Notes: generated by a model not told the origin, from the letters alone. A DNA stretch of 64,000 nucleotides from an uncultured Acetatifactor sp. (GCA_944383825.1 CALWRA010000007.1:1-64000), one strand, 5' to 3'. Positions 37,160-46,557 are shown, counted from the stretch's first letter. Made by a program: numbers and translations.

Positions 37160-38263
37160 TCAGATGACTCTTACAAGCTGCAGATTTTTGTCTGCAAGAA
37201 GGACGTCGGCTTCAAGGCCGCAGGCAAGAGAGCCGATAGAGCGCTCTGCGCCGATGCTTTTTGCAGGATTGAAGGATGCGGCTTTTACCGCGCTGGGAAG
37301 GGGAATACCGAAGCTCACGGCATTTCGCATGCAATCGAAGAGGTTGGTTGCCGATCCCGCAATCGTGCCATCGGCCAGCGCCGCACGGCGCCCTTTCTTG
37401 GTGACCATCTGGCCGCCCAGTTCATATTCCCCATCGGCCATTCCTGTGGCGCGCATAGCATCGCTGATCAGAATGATCCTGTCGTCTCCGAACAGCTGAA
37501 AAGCGCTGCGGATAACGGAAGGATGGATGTGGATTCCATCGCAGATGAGCTCTGCCATTACATGTTCAGAGTCCACAGCCGCTCCGATGATACCTGGATC
37601 CCGGTGCAGGAAGGGCGGCATTGCATTGAACAGATGTGTTACATGGTTTGCCCCAGCTTGAAAAGCCTTGTAAGCAGTGTCATAGGAGGCTGTGGAATGC
37701 CCCAGGGATATGGAGGTTTCATTGTGGAGCTCAAGGATAAATTCATAAGCTCCGGGAAGCTCCGGGGCGATGGTGACTAGCCTGATTTTCTCACCGCAGA
37801 CCCGGTTCAGGCGACGGAACATTTCGGAATCAGGATGGTGTAGATGGGATTCCTTCTGGGCGCCTTTTTTCGCAGAGGAAAGAAAAGGCCCTTCCATATG
37901 GATGCCTGGAATATGGGAATGTCCGCTGTCCTCAGGCACTTCCGTTACAGTTTTGAAGATGTCAGAAAGCTGTTGTTCGGGAAGGGTCATGGAGGTAGGA
38001 CAAAATGAGGTTACGCCGCAGGCATGAAGATAGGATGCGATCTGAGAAAGCCCCTCCGCGCTTCCATCACAGAAATCACAGCCCATGGCGCCGTGTATAT
38101 GTACATCTACCAAACCGGGAAGCACATATAACCCCTGAGCGTCCACAATGTTTTCATCCCCCCCTTCAGGTTCAGGAATGATTTGATGCGTGCTGCTAAT
38201 ATACAAATCCCGTTTGCTGAAAGTAAAATCTTCACCGAGAACTAATCCGTTTTTAATAATCAA
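37160..38263 (-). CDS. nagA: N-acetylglucosamine-6-phosphate deacetylase
   Basis: Removes acetate from GlcNAc-6-phosphate, giving GlcN-6-phosphate for NagB. The 367 residues contain the metal site DVHIHGAMG, PGIHMEGPFLS with Glu, SLGHSTASYDTAY, NHVTHLFNAMPPF, and the catalytic Asp in ILISDAMRATGM. The start is TTG at 38263, with AAAGGAGGA 7 bases upstream and no ATG nearby. It lies 16 bases downstream of nagB in the same transcript. Confidence 0.95.
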   Translation of the reverse strand: MIIKNGLVLGEDFTFSKRDLYISSTHQIIPEPEGGDENIVDAQGLYVLPGLVDVHIHGAMGCDFCDGSAEGLSQIASYLHACGVTSFCPTSMTLPEQQLSDIFKTVTEVPEDSGHSHIPGIHMEGPFLSSAKKGAQKESHLHHPDSEMFRRLNRVCGEKIRLVTIAPELPGAYEFILELHNETSISLGHSTASYDTAYKAFQAGANHVTHLFNAMPPFLHRDPGIIGAAVDSEHVMAELICDGIHIHPSVIRSAFQLFGDDRIILISDAMRATGMADGEYELGGQMVTKKGRRAALADGTIAGSATNLFDCMRNAVSFGIPLPSAVKAASFNPAKSIGAERSIGSLACGLEADVLLADKNLQLVRVI

Positions 38264-38279
38264 GTGATATTCCTCCTTT

Positions 38280-39023
38280 TTATAAAAGTCCCTTTTCCAG
38301 TATCAGCGAAAGCGCTTCCTCATCCGCCACAATCGATACATTGCTGTGAAGCTGCAGAATGGAAGCGGGAACCAGAGGCGTAATAGGGCCGAACAAAGAG
38401 CGATATAGCGCCTGGGCCTTTGCGGTGCCGGATGCAATCAAAAGGATGTTTCTGGCTTGCATGATATTTTTGATTCCTGTGGAATAAGCGTACCTGGGAA
38501 CCTCATCCATAGAGGAGAAGAATCGTGAGTTTGCCTGAATGGTATCCTCGGTCAGGCGAACACAGTGGGTCTCCTTTTCAAAAGCCTCTCCGGGCTCGTT
38601 AAAGCCGATGTGGGCGTTGTTGCCGATGCCCAGAAGCTGGATGTCGATGCCTCCCAGCTGTTTAATAACGCTGTTGTAGCGGCGGCATTCCAGATTCTCA
38701 TCCGTTTCAAGACCGTTTGGTATATTTGTATTTTCCGGCTTTATATTTATGTGGCGGAAAAAGTTTTCCTGCATAAAGTAAGCATAGCTCTGAGGATCCG
38801 ATGGCGCCAGCCCTTTGTATTCGTCTAAATTGACGCTGCGTGTTTCAGAAAAATCAAGGTCGCCTTTCTTATACCAGTCGATAAGCTGTCTGTAGGCGCC
38901 AAGAGGCGTAGATCCTGTGGCAAGCCCCAAAACGGCGTCAGGCTTCATAATCACCTGAGCGGAAATAATATTGGCGGCTTTGCGGCTCATTTCATTGTAA
39001 TCCTTTGTCTTGTAGATTCGCAT
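38280..39023 (-). CDS. nagB: Glucosamine-6-phosphate deaminase
   Basis: Converts GlcN-6-phosphate to fructose-6-phosphate and ammonia. The 247 residues show GLATGSTPLGAYRQLI, SVNLDEYKGL and LLGIGNNAHIGFNEPG, where the common NGH is NAH. I start at ATG 39023 (MRIYKTKDYNEMS) with GAGGAGG upstream. It is first in nagBA and divergent from the RpiR regulator over 271 bases that hold three palindromes. Confidence 0.95.
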   Translation of the reverse strand: MRIYKTKDYNEMSRKAANIISAQVIMKPDAVLGLATGSTPLGAYRQLIDWYKKGDLDFSETRSVNLDEYKGLAPSDPQSYAYFMQENFFRHINIKPENTNIPNGLETDENLECRRYNSVIKQLGGIDIQLLGIGNNAHIGFNEPGEAFEKETHCVRLTEDTIQANSRFFSSMDEVPRYAYSTGIKNIMQARNILLIASGTAKAQALYRSLFGPITPLVPASILQLHSNVSIVADEEALSLILEKGLL

Positions 39024-39060
39024 GTGTTTTCCTCCTCTTAAAAATCCCTGCATATTTTTG

Positions 39061-39240
39061 TTGTCTGTTTGATTTAAGACAATTTTCCATATCTGATTTT
39101 ATCTCAGGCGGCGGGGAAATGCCATAATCGGGGGACAAACAGGAAGAGAAATCAATTATGTCCGGTTTTGCCTTGCTGAAAAAGAGATGAATGAAAGTAC
39201 TTTCGGACTATGAAGAAGCGTTGAAATCAAATTGCAATTT
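39061..39240. promoter_or_regulatory. Operator candidates between nagB and rpiR
   Basis: Three inverted repeats lie in the divergent gap: TTGTCT-n10-AGACAA (39061-39082), GAAAGTACTTTC (39193-39204) and AAATTGCAATTT (39229-39240). The last overlaps the -35 of the rpiR promoter. They are candidate sites for the RpiR protein or a sugar regulator acting on both directions; which is used is unknown. Confidence 0.45.
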
Positions 39241-39260
39241 CAGATAAAAGAGGATACAAT
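39232..39260 (+). promoter_or_regulatory. Sigma-A promoter of the rpiR-type gene
   Basis: TTGCAA (39232-39237) and TACAAT (39255-39260) with an ideal 17-base spacer, 34 bases before the start codon. Confidence 0.65.
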
Positions 39261-39294
39261 AATTTCAGCTTACATATGACAGGGGAAAAGAGAA

Positions 39295-40116
39295 ATGCAG
39301 AAGTATACATCCAGCATTGTGCCTAAAATTGAAGCCGGCTATGAGAAATTTACCGATGTGGAAAAGCTGATAGCGGATTTTTTTATTTCAAACCGGGAAA
39401 AGGCGGACTTTTCTGCCAGAAGCATTGCAGGAAGGCTGCATGTGTCGGAGGCGTCTCTCTCACGGTTTGCTCAAAAGCTGGGCTACAGAGGGTATCGGGA
39501 ATTTATTTACAGCTATCAGCCCGCGGTGGAGGAAGCTAAGATGGTGGGCCCGGAAACTCTTTCGGTATTAAACGCTTACAGGGAGCTTTTGCATAAAACC
39601 TACAGCCTTGTGAGTGAAGACCAGATCAGACGGGTGGCCAAAAGGATTGCTGGGAAAAAAAGAATATTTCTTTACGGATTTGGCAGCTCGGGACTGGCAG
39701 CTCAGGAATTTAAGCTTAGACTTTTGCGTCTGGGATTGGATGTGGAGGCTATCACAGAATTTCATCAGCTTGTGATGAATGAAGCCAGAATATCGGAAAG
39801 CAGTCTGGTAATAGGAATCAGCCTCAGCGGAGCTACCAGGGAAGTGACGGATGCAATGAAACGCGGGGCGCAGAGAGGAGCAGGAACGGTATTCATTACA
39901 TCTTCTGCTGCGTCCGGAGAGCAAACCTCCTTTGATGATACGGTTTTGGTGGCGGTAAAGAAGAACCTCCAGTATGGAAATGTAATTTCACCTCAGTTTC
40001 CGGTGTTGGTTGTGCTGGATCTGATCTATGCGGCCCTGCTCAAAGATAACGTGCGCAGTACGGAAACTCACTATGATGCTGCTTTGTGGGAACGGATAAA
40101 AGACTATCATTCCTGA
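39295..40116 (+). CDS. MurR/RpiR family regulator with SIS domain
   Basis: A 273-residue regulator: N-terminal helix-turn-helix (residues 1-77) with FSARSIAGRLHVSEASLSRF and LGYRGYREF, then a sugar-isomerase (SIS) domain from about residue 110 with FLYGFGSSGLAAQEFKLRLL and IGISLSGATREVTDAMK. It should sense a phosphosugar and control nagBA, which it faces. Start ATG 39295 has GGGGAAAAG upstream. Confidence 0.93.
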   Translation: MQKYTSSIVPKIEAGYEKFTDVEKLIADFFISNREKADFSARSIAGRLHVSEASLSRFAQKLGYRGYREFIYSYQPAVEEAKMVGPETLSVLNAYRELLHKTYSLVSEDQIRRVAKRIAGKKRIFLYGFGSSGLAAQEFKLRLLRLGLDVEAITEFHQLVMNEARISESSLVIGISLSGATREVTDAMKRGAQRGAGTVFITSSAASGEQTSFDDTVLVAVKKNLQYGNVISPQFPVLVVLDLIYAALLKDNVRSTETHYDAALWERIKDYHS

Positions 40117-40189
40117 TGGAGCTGTGTGGAGCAAAGCAGTGCACGAAGTCTGGCAGAACAGTCCGGCAGGGAGCTGTCCTGAAGAGGGG

Positions 40190-40903
40190 TCAGGGTTGGG
40201 TTTTGTACTGGGAAAAAGCGCTTTTGGCGTAAGCCATGCAGTCCCTGTGTATTTTGAAAATTCTGCCGTCTGTCATAGTAGCCTTGTAAAACCCAATTTT
40301 CTCAATATAACGGCAGTTGATAACTGTTTTCAGAGAGGGAGCCAGAAAGGAGGGGAAGCTTTCTATCTGGGAAAACAGATTGGCAGCAGTGGTATTCACC
40401 ATAATATGTCTGCCATCTATCAGAGTTACGTTTAGATTTCTTCCTTCCTCTACCGCGTAGAGAATATCGGATTCTCTCACATAGTAGGTTTCCTTATCTT
40501 CCCGAAGCTCGATAAGGGGTTCGGTGTTTTCCATAATTTTCAGGGCGTGGTCGATGCTGGCGGAGAGCTCTGCTGCTTTGACAGGTTTATTCAGAAAAAT
40601 TACGTTTGGAGGAAGAGAATGCTCCCTGTAGTTGATTTGAGAGCAGCACATGACAATGGGAGCGTTTACTCCCTTGGCCATCAGATCGGACACAATGTCC
40701 ACCCCCGTTATCCCTTCTGTTTTGCAGACGTCAATGTAAAAAACATCATACTGCATGGGATTGGAAAGAAGCGCGGCTGAATTTCCAAAGGAATCCGTAT
40801 AAAGGATTCCGGAGCCGGCAGCTCTTCTGTCAGATTCTCTTTTCAGCAGCCGCTCCAGCTGCTTCCTGTCAGCAACATTATCATCGCAAACGGCAACATG
40901 CAT
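40190..40903 (-). CDS. LytTR-family response regulator
   Basis: A 237-residue response regulator. The receiver domain has CDDNVADRKQLERLL, the phospho-acceptor in FYIDVCKTEG (about D55) and the Lys in FLNKPVKA. A LytTR DNA-binding domain follows from about residue 140 (ESDILYAVEEGRNLNVTLID and FLAPSLKTVINCRYI). The start at 40903 (MHVAVCDDN) has a GGGTGG site. No histidine kinase is adjacent, so it is an orphan here. It may share a transcript with argG and the DUF1294 gene (49-base gap). Confidence 0.88.
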   Translation of the reverse strand: MHVAVCDDNVADRKQLERLLKRESDRRAAGSGILYTDSFGNSAALLSNPMQYDVFYIDVCKTEGITGVDIVSDLMAKGVNAPIVMCCSQINYREHSLPPNVIFLNKPVKAAELSASIDHALKIMENTEPLIELREDKETYYVRESDILYAVEEGRNLNVTLIDGRHIMVNTTAANLFSQIESFPSFLAPSLKTVINCRYIEKIGFYKATMTDGRIFKIHRDCMAYAKSAFSQYKTQP

Positions 40904-40952
40904 AAAACCGACACCACCCTTCAAAAGCTTGTTTTTTATGCCATTTATTTTA

Positions 40953-41243
40953 TCATAGAACCCGGAAATAGAAAAGCAGGAAAGTCAGTATTTGCAGAAA
41001 CAGAATAGCAGGCATGCCGTATTTGAAATACCAGTGTCTGGTTTTATGCCGGAAATGCTTCATGCCTAAAAAACAGCCCAGACTGCCTCCCAGAAGTGCA
41101 ATGAAAAAAAGAGAAGCCTCCGGGATGCGCCAGGCGTCCCGGATGGCTCTTTTTTTATCAATGCCCATTGCTATATAGCCTGCAGCATTTATCGCCAGCA
41201 AATATGCGACGGAAAATCCCGTCAGAGTTTCCATAGGCGTCAT
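40953..41243 (-). CDS. DUF1294 small membrane protein
   Basis: A 96-residue protein with three spans and the DUF1294 signature GYIAMGIDKKRAIRDAWRIP and LLGGSLGCFLGMKHFRHKTR, ending HWYFKYGMPAILFLQ. Function unknown. Its ATG is 6 bases after the argG stop, with the RBS AAAAAGGAG inside the argG end, so the two genes are probably cotranscribed. Confidence 0.9.
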   Translation of the reverse strand: MTPMETLTGFSVAYLLAINAAGYIAMGIDKKRAIRDAWRIPEASLFFIALLGGSLGCFLGMKHFRHKTRHWYFKYGMPAILFLQILTFLLFYFRVL

Positions 41244-41249
41244 AAGGCT

Positions 41250-42470
41250 CTATTGCTCCTTTTTGGCCTGCTGCATTTTCATTGCGCGCACCTTGCAGGA
41301 AAGACCGAACAGATTGATAAAGCCTTCTGCGTCATGGTGGTCGTACAAATCGCCCGTTTTAAAGGAAGCAATGCTTTCATTGTACAGAGAGTAGGGGGAG
41401 GCAGTTCCGGCCTTAATAATGTTCCCCTTGTACAGTTTGAATTTTACCTGGCCCGTAACGAATTCCTGGGTTTTCTCAATAAACGCCTGTTCAGCTTCCC
41501 GCAGGGGAGTAAACCATTTTCCTTCGTAAACAAGGCTGGCAAAACGGCTTCCCATTTCTTTCTTGACAGCGAAGGTATCCCGATCCAGAATCAGCTCTTC
41601 CAGCTGCTGGTGAGCTTCCATCAAAATAGTGCCGCCGGGGGTCTCGTAGATGCCTCTGGATTTCATGCCGACCACACGATTTTCTACAATATCCACAATG
41701 CCGATGCCGTGCTTTCCTCCCAGCTGGTTCAGAGTATGAATAATGTCGGAAACTTTCATCTTTTTTCCGTTTACGGAAGTGGGAACACCTTTTTCAAAAG
41801 TCATGGTTACATATTCTCCCTCGTCGGGAGCCTTTTCAGGTGTGACTCCAAGAACCAGAAGATGATCGTAATTGGGTTCGTTTGCCGGATCCTCCAGCTC
41901 CAGCCCCTCATGGCTGATATGCCAGATATTGCGATCACGGCTGTAGGAGGAATCCGCAGAGAAAGGCAGGTCAATGCCATGAGCTTTACAGTAGGCAATT
42001 TCTGATTCTCTGGAATCCATGGTCCATTTATCGCTTCTCCAGGCTGCGATAATCTTGATGTCGGGAGCCAAAGCCTTGATACCCAGTTCAAAGCGGATTT
42101 GATCGTTTCCCTTTCCGGTGGCGCCGTGACAGATTGCTACAGCGCCTTCCTTGCGCGCAATTTCCACCAGCTTTTTAGCGATTAGGGGTCTTGCCATGGA
42201 GGTGCCCAGAAGATATTTGTTTTCATAAACCGCGTTTGCCTGCACGCAGGGAACGATGTATTCATCACAAAATTCATCAATTACATTTTCTATGTAGAGC
42301 TTGGAAGCTCCGCAAAATTTCGCCCGCTCCTCCAGCCCATCCAGCTCCTCTGCCTGGCCGCAGTCTACGCACACGCAGATGACCTCATAATCATAATTCT
42401 CCTTAAGCCATGGAATAATGGCGGTGGTATCCAGGCCGCCGGAATAAGCCAGAATTACTTTTTCTTTCAT
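41250..42470 (-). CDS. argG: Argininosuccinate synthase
   Basis: Joins citrulline and aspartate in arginine biosynthesis. The 406 residues have the ATP pyrophosphatase motif [48 protein letters not shown] and GRN-type [17 protein letters not shown]. The start codon 42470 has GGAGGCATAATCTT nearby. It is divergent from the flavodoxin gene over 460 bases that hold ArgR-like boxes. argH is not in the window. Confidence 0.96.
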   Translation of the reverse strand: MKEKVILAYSGGLDTTAIIPWLKENYDYEVICVCVDCGQAEELDGLEERAKFCGASKLYIENVIDEFCDEYIVPCVQANAVYENKYLLGTSMARPLIAKKLVEIARKEGAVAICHGATGKGNDQIRFELGIKALAPDIKIIAAWRSDKWTMDSRESEIAYCKAHGIDLPFSADSSYSRDRNIWHISHEGLELEDPANEPNYDHLLVLGVTPEKAPDEGEYVTMTFEKGVPTSVNGKKMKVSDIIHTLNQLGGKHGIGIVDIVENRVVGMKSRGIYETPGGTILMEAHQQLEELILDRDTFAVKKEMGSRFASLVYEGKWFTPLREAEQAFIEKTQEFVTGQVKFKLYKGNIIKAGTASPYSLYNESIASFKTGDLYDHHDAEGFINLFGLSCKVRAMKMQQAKKEQ

Positions 42471-42930
42471 AAGATTATGCCTCCGTTTCAGTATAGAAAT
42501 TGGTATTTATAGTCTGAAAACACTATACAACATTCCGATTGGAAAAGCAAGCAGAAAACAGGTATAAATATGTATACAACCCTGAGAATTTTGTATAATT
42601 AAATTAAAATATACAAAATTAAAGAATAAATATACATTTGCAGGCGCTTGTTTATAGATATACAAAAAATGCATGAAACTCTATAAGAGATAGGTATTAG
42701 ACATTACAAGAAACATTTTTTATAATAAAATCAATTATAGCGGCGGTATAGTGCTGCGTATGCCTGCAGTGTGTATGTGCCTTATGCGGCTATCGCTTAT
42801 TTCCCCGGGGCTGACAGTAAGCTGATCTGTTAACTGGAAATAAGGCAAAGAAAATAATTGGCGAAAGCATGGGGGCTGCGTGGTCTTTTGACTGCCGATG
42901 TCTTTCGCAGAAAGGTGGATTTTTATTAAA
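42471..42930. other. Divergent intergenic region of argG and the flavodoxin gene
   Basis: A 460-base gap without a gene. The argG-proximal part (42540-42720) is very AT rich and holds an ArgR box plus the related palindrome GTATA-n6-TATAC (42562-42577). The right part has no reading frame with a ribosome binding site. It contains the start region of the lipoprotein gene, whose RBS AGAAAGGTGG is just before 42931. Confidence 0.5.
42621..42638. promoter_or_regulatory. ArgR box candidate upstream of argG
   Basis: AAAGAATAAATATACATT fits the ArgR consensus TNTGNATWWWWATNCANW over its whole core, GNATWWWWATNCANW; the two 5' T positions differ. It lies about 150 bases before the argG start. A second, weaker site is at 42562-42577. 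Confidence 0.5.
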
Positions 42931-44073
42931 ATGAAAAAATTATTTTGTTGTTTTTTGGCAATGACAGTGATTGTATCCCTCAGTGCCTGTGGGAATTCTG
43001 ACAGGCGGCAAGCCGACTCTTTAAGTCCGTCTGCGAACAGCGCTTCGGAGACGGAAGGCGAAATATCGGACAGAGGTACGGAGGGGATCATTGCTTCTGG
43101 CGCTGGAGCGGAAATGGAAGAAACAGATGTAGAAAGGGAGGAACAGGGCATGGGAAGCGCTGAAGAAGCACAAGGCGGCATACTGATTGCCTATTTTTCC
43201 TGGGCGGACAACGCAATTCTGGCTGAGGATGTGGACGCGGTGGCTTCTCCCAGCGTTATCCCGCCCGGAAACGTACAGCAGCTGGCGGGGTGGGTGCAGG
43301 AGGAAACGGGAGGAGATCTGTTCTCTATACAGGTGACTGACCCGTACCCCAGCGATTGGGACGAGTGCCTGGCACGCGCCAACCGGGAACGGGGTGATGA
43401 CGCCCGTCCGGAACTGATGGCAAGCGTAGAAAACCTGGATCGGTACGACACGGTTTTTTTGGGGTATCCTAACTGGTGGTACGGCGTTCCCATGGCGTTG
43501 CTCTCTTTCCTGGAGCAAAATGATCTTTCCGGAAAACAGGTGTATTTATTTTGTTCTCACGGCACCGGAGGTTTGGCAAACAGCGTGGAGCTAATTACGG
43601 AGGCAGCGCCTGACGCTATGATTTCCGACGACATTTTTGACTGCTATGAAGAGGATGCGGCTTCCTCGCAGGAGGAGATTCAAAGCTGGATAGACGGGCT
43701 CGAATTAAATCAACCGGATAATACGCCACGACAGATTTCCGTGCAGTTTGGAGAAAATATGGTTGTGTATGAACTGAACGATGGAGCTGCGGCGACATCT
43801 CTTTATGAGCAGCTTCCTCTCACTGTCGAAGTAGAAGACTATAGTACCAATGAGAAGATCTTTTACCCGTCTCAGGAGTTGGAGACCGCTGATTCTCCTT
43901 TGGCAAATGGCGGAGCCGGAACGCTGGCATACTATGCCCCGTGGGGGGATGTGGTAATGTTTTATGACGATTACAGCGAGAATCCTTCTCTGTTTGAACT
44001 GGGGCAGGCTGTTTCCGGAGGAGAACTGGTGGGCAGGATGGCAGGGACAGTCACCATCAGTATTGTGGAGTGA
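42931..44073 (+). CDS. Lipoprotein: flavodoxin fused to a cyclophilin-like domain
   Basis: A 380-residue secreted lipoprotein (MKKLFCCFLAMTVIVSLSAC, lipobox LSAC). A low-complexity acidic linker leads to a flavodoxin fold from about residue 85: ILIAYFSWADNA, VFLGYPNWWYGVPMALLSFL and LFCSHGTGG. The C-terminal 120 residues form a cyclophilin-like fold: NMVVYELNDGAAATSLYEQL, LAYYAPWGDVVMFYDDY. It is probably an external flavin-using redox protein acting on an unknown electron donor. It is followed 26 bases on by a carboxymuconolactone decarboxylase homologue, suggesting a small redox operon. Confidence 0.85.
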   Translation: MKKLFCCFLAMTVIVSLSACGNSDRRQADSLSPSANSASETEGEISDRGTEGIIASGAGAEMEETDVEREEQGMGSAEEAQGGILIAYFSWADNAILAEDVDAVASPSVIPPGNVQQLAGWVQEETGGDLFSIQVTDPYPSDWDECLARANRERGDDARPELMASVENLDRYDTVFLGYPNWWYGVPMALLSFLEQNDLSGKQVYLFCSHGTGGLANSVELITEAAPDAMISDDIFDCYEEDAASSQEEIQSWIDGLELNQPDNTPRQISVQFGENMVVYELNDGAAATSLYEQLPLTVEVEDYSTNEKIFYPSQELETADSPLANGGAGTLAYYAPWGDVVMFYDDYSENPSLFELGQAVSGGELVGRMAGTVTISIVE

Positions 44074-44099
44074 TGCTAGAAATTTAAGGAGGATACCCA

Positions 44100-44861
44100 A
44101 TGGAAAGAAAAGTAAGAACGGAAGAAAAAGTGCAGGAATTATTTCATGCGCATGCGGCCGGAGAGGAAGGAACGGACCCGGAATTTATGCAGATCCTGCA
44201 GAGATTCATTTTTGGAGATGTATGCTGTACAGGGAGTCTGGATAACCGCATGAGGGAACTGGTCACCGTTACCGTGCTTACGGTGTTAAGCGCGCTTCCC
44301 CAGCTGAAGGCACATGTGCAGGCCTGCCTGAATGTGGGCTGTACGCCGGTGGAGATTCGGGAAACCGTTTATCAATGTGCGCCGTTTATTGGCTTTCCCA
44401 AAACCCTCAATGGAATTTCTGCGATGAATGAGGTGTTTTTAGAAAACGGCATTCATCTGCCCCTGCCAAAACAGGGAACAGTGTCGGCGGACACAGAACG
44501 GTACGAAAAGGGTTTGGAAATACAGGAACCTATATATGGCACAGAGATAAAAGAACGTTATGCTTATCTACCGGCTGAATTTGGGCAGGCGGTACCGCGA
44601 TTTTTAACAGAGCTGGGATTTGGTGATTTCGGCGCCCGCACCGGCCTGGATAGAAAAACAAGAGAGCTGCTCACCGTGGCAATGCTGGCTGCCATGGGAG
44701 ACGCTGAGCTACAGGTGAAAAGCCATGTGTTCGGAGCGCTGAAAGCAGGGAATACGAAAGAAGAAGTAGTGTGCGCCCTGGTACATGCCTGCGGATATAT
44801 GGGCTTTCCGCGTCTGTTCAACGCGCTGAACGCTTGCAGGGAGCTTCTGGAGCAAAATTAA
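44100..44861 (+). CDS. Carboxymuconolactone decarboxylase family protein, two domains
   Basis: A 253-residue AhpD-like protein with two CMD domains. The first has CTGSLDNRMRELVTVTVLTV and HVQACLNVGCTPVEIRETVY. The second has GLDRKTRELLTVAMLAAMGD and SHVFGALKAGNTKEEVVCAL. The AhpD CxxC pair is not evident, so a peroxidase-like role is uncertain; C-type enzymes of this fold have varied chemistry. RBS AAGGAGGA is upstream and it shares a transcript with the flavodoxin lipoprotein. Confidence 0.88.
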   Translation: MERKVRTEEKVQELFHAHAAGEEGTDPEFMQILQRFIFGDVCCTGSLDNRMRELVTVTVLTVLSALPQLKAHVQACLNVGCTPVEIRETVYQCAPFIGFPKTLNGISAMNEVFLENGIHLPLPKQGTVSADTERYEKGLEIQEPIYGTEIKERYAYLPAEFGQAVPRFLTELGFGDFGARTGLDRKTRELLTVAMLAAMGDAELQVKSHVFGALKAGNTKEEVVCALVHACGYMGFPRLFNALNACRELLEQN

Positions 44862-44880
44862 TTTATAAGTATTCTATTTT

Positions 44881-44915
44881 GGCCAATCTGCTTAAGGCGG
44901 ATTGGCCTTTGTTTG
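44881..44915 (+). terminator. Terminator after the CMD gene
   Basis: Stem GGCCAATC (44881-44888) with GATTGGCC (44900-44907), then TTTGTTTG. Confidence 0.82.
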
Positions 44916-45020
44916 TATGAATCCTGGAATAATGGGGCATTATTGGAAAATAATACTATATAATAAAATACAATGTTTGAAGCTTCCGTCGGGAATCAAT
45001 GAAAAGGAGAGCAAAAACCC

Positions 45021-46184
45021 ATGTTTGAAGAAAATGTTTTTATTCCGTTTTTAAAAAAATTTGATCAATATCCGTTTTGCGTGAGGATAAATCACAAGGA
45101 ATATCAGATTGGAGAAGGAAAGCCGGAATTTACGGTGAATTTTAGAAAGCCCCTCTCCCTGACAGCGCTTATGACAAGCACCTCCCTGGCATTGGGGGAA
45201 GCCTATATGGACGGGGATTTGGAGATTGAGGGAGATCTGTATTATGCATTAGACCATTTTCTGGGGCAGATAGACCGTTTCTCCAGGGATGAATCCGCTT
45301 TAAAAAAGCTGATGCTTTCATCTTCCGGAAAGAAAAATCAGGAAAAAGAAGTGCAAAGCCATTATGACATCGGAAATGATTTTTACAGGCTGTGGCTGGA
45401 TGAAACCATGAGCTATTCCTGCGGTTACTTTTTTCACGAGAATGATACTCTCTACCAGGCGCAGGTGAACAAGGTGGATTATATCCTGAAAAAGCTGTAT
45501 CTTCAGGAGGGGATGTCCTTGCTGGACATTGGCTGCGGCTGGGGATTTCTTCTGATTGAGGCGGCTAAAAAATATGGTGTCCACGGAGTTGGAATTACAC
45601 TCAGCAAAGAACAGTACAGGGAATTTAAGAGAAGAATTGCAGATCAGCATTTGGAGCATCTTCTTACTGTTGAACGCATGGATTACCGGGATCTGCCGAA
45701 GTACGGCCGTACCTTTGACCGTGTGGTAAGCGTGGGTATGGTGGAGCACGTAGGACGGGAACATTATCAGCTTTTTATGGATTGCGTAAAACAGGTAACG
45801 AACCCCGGCGGATTATTTCTTCTTCATTTTATCAGCGGGTTGAAAGAACACGCAGGGGATCCGTGGATCAAAAAATATATATTCCCGGGGGGAATGGTTC
45901 CAAGCCTGCGGGAAATGCTTTCCTGTGGGGCGGAGGACGGCTTTCATACTCTGGATGTGGAAAATCTGCGGCTTCATTATAACCGTACCCTCCTCTGCTG
46001 GCTGGAAAATTACAGAGACCACAAAGACGAGGTGAGAAAAATGTTTGATGAGCGGTTTGTCCGGATGTGGGAATTATACTTGTGCTCCTGCGCGGCTACT
46101 TTCCATAATGGAATCATCGGTCTGCACCAGGTTTTGTTTTCCAACGGAATAAACAATCGGCTGCCAATGGTCAGATGGTATTAG
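45021..46184 (+). CDS. cfa: Cyclopropane-fatty-acyl-phospholipid synthase
   Basis: Methylates double bonds of membrane phospholipids with S-adenosylmethionine. The 387 residues carry ALGEAYMDGDLEIEGDLYYA, the QSHYDIGNDFYRLWLDETMS segment, SAM motif LLDIGCGWGFLLIEAAKKYG, SVGMVEHVGREHY and the active-site region FIFPGG-like KYIFPGGMVPS. RBS AAAGGAG is 13 bases upstream of ATG 45021. Monocistronic. Confidence 0.95.
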   Translation: MFEENVFIPFLKKFDQYPFCVRINHKEYQIGEGKPEFTVNFRKPLSLTALMTSTSLALGEAYMDGDLEIEGDLYYALDHFLGQIDRFSRDESALKKLMLSSSGKKNQEKEVQSHYDIGNDFYRLWLDETMSYSCGYFFHENDTLYQAQVNKVDYILKKLYLQEGMSLLDIGCGWGFLLIEAAKKYGVHGVGITLSKEQYREFKRRIADQHLEHLLTVERMDYRDLPKYGRTFDRVVSVGMVEHVGREHYQLFMDCVKQVTNPGGLFLLHFISGLKEHAGDPWIKKYIFPGGMVPSLREMLSCGAEDGFHTLDVENLRLHYNRTLLCWLENYRDHKDEVRKMFDERFVRMWELYLCSCAATFHNGIIGLHQVLFSNGINNRLPMVRWY

Positions 46185-46451
46185 TCCTTGGGGCAGGTTA
46201 TTTGGGAATTGTTTTTTTTGATAAAACAGCCTATAATCTGATAAGACAGATTGTTGTCATGCTTTCGGGATAAACTTGTTACCGTAAACCTTTCCCGCAA
46301 TGACCCTCTTCTGTCCATGGAGGCGGGAATGGAGAATGAGGATGTAATGGAAAAGGATATGGAATAGAGGGGGCGCTGCAGAAAAGATCGGAATAAATAT
46401 GCAGCTTTAGGATAGAGGGTATTTGGTAAAACATAGGTAATATTTATGTAT
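46185..46451. other. Intergenic stretch before the arg operon, no gene seen
   Basis: The gap between cfa and argC is 403 bases. This left part has no frame with a ribosome binding site. A short frame near 46250-46365 (ending MENEDVMEKDME) has no recognisable relative. The right part holds the ArgR sites and a leader hairpin. Confidence 0.45.
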
Positions 46452-46469
46452 TATGTATAAATATGCAAT
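46452..46469. promoter_or_regulatory. ArgR box upstream of argC
   Basis: TATGTATAAATATGCAAT fits the ArgR consensus TNTGNATWWWWATNCANW at every fixed position. Two half-site-like repeats follow, TTGCATAAA (46483-46491) and its inverse TTTATGCAA (46511-46519). The shared string GTATAAATATG also occurs before argG (42562-42572). Arginine-bound ArgR should repress the argC cluster from here. Confidence 0.68.
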
Positions 46470-46557
46470 ATTGCGAAAAAAATTGCATAAAAATAAAAAA
46501 GTAGTGGACATTTATGCAAAAAGTGGTATGATTACAAGTGCAAAAGATAGAATGAAA

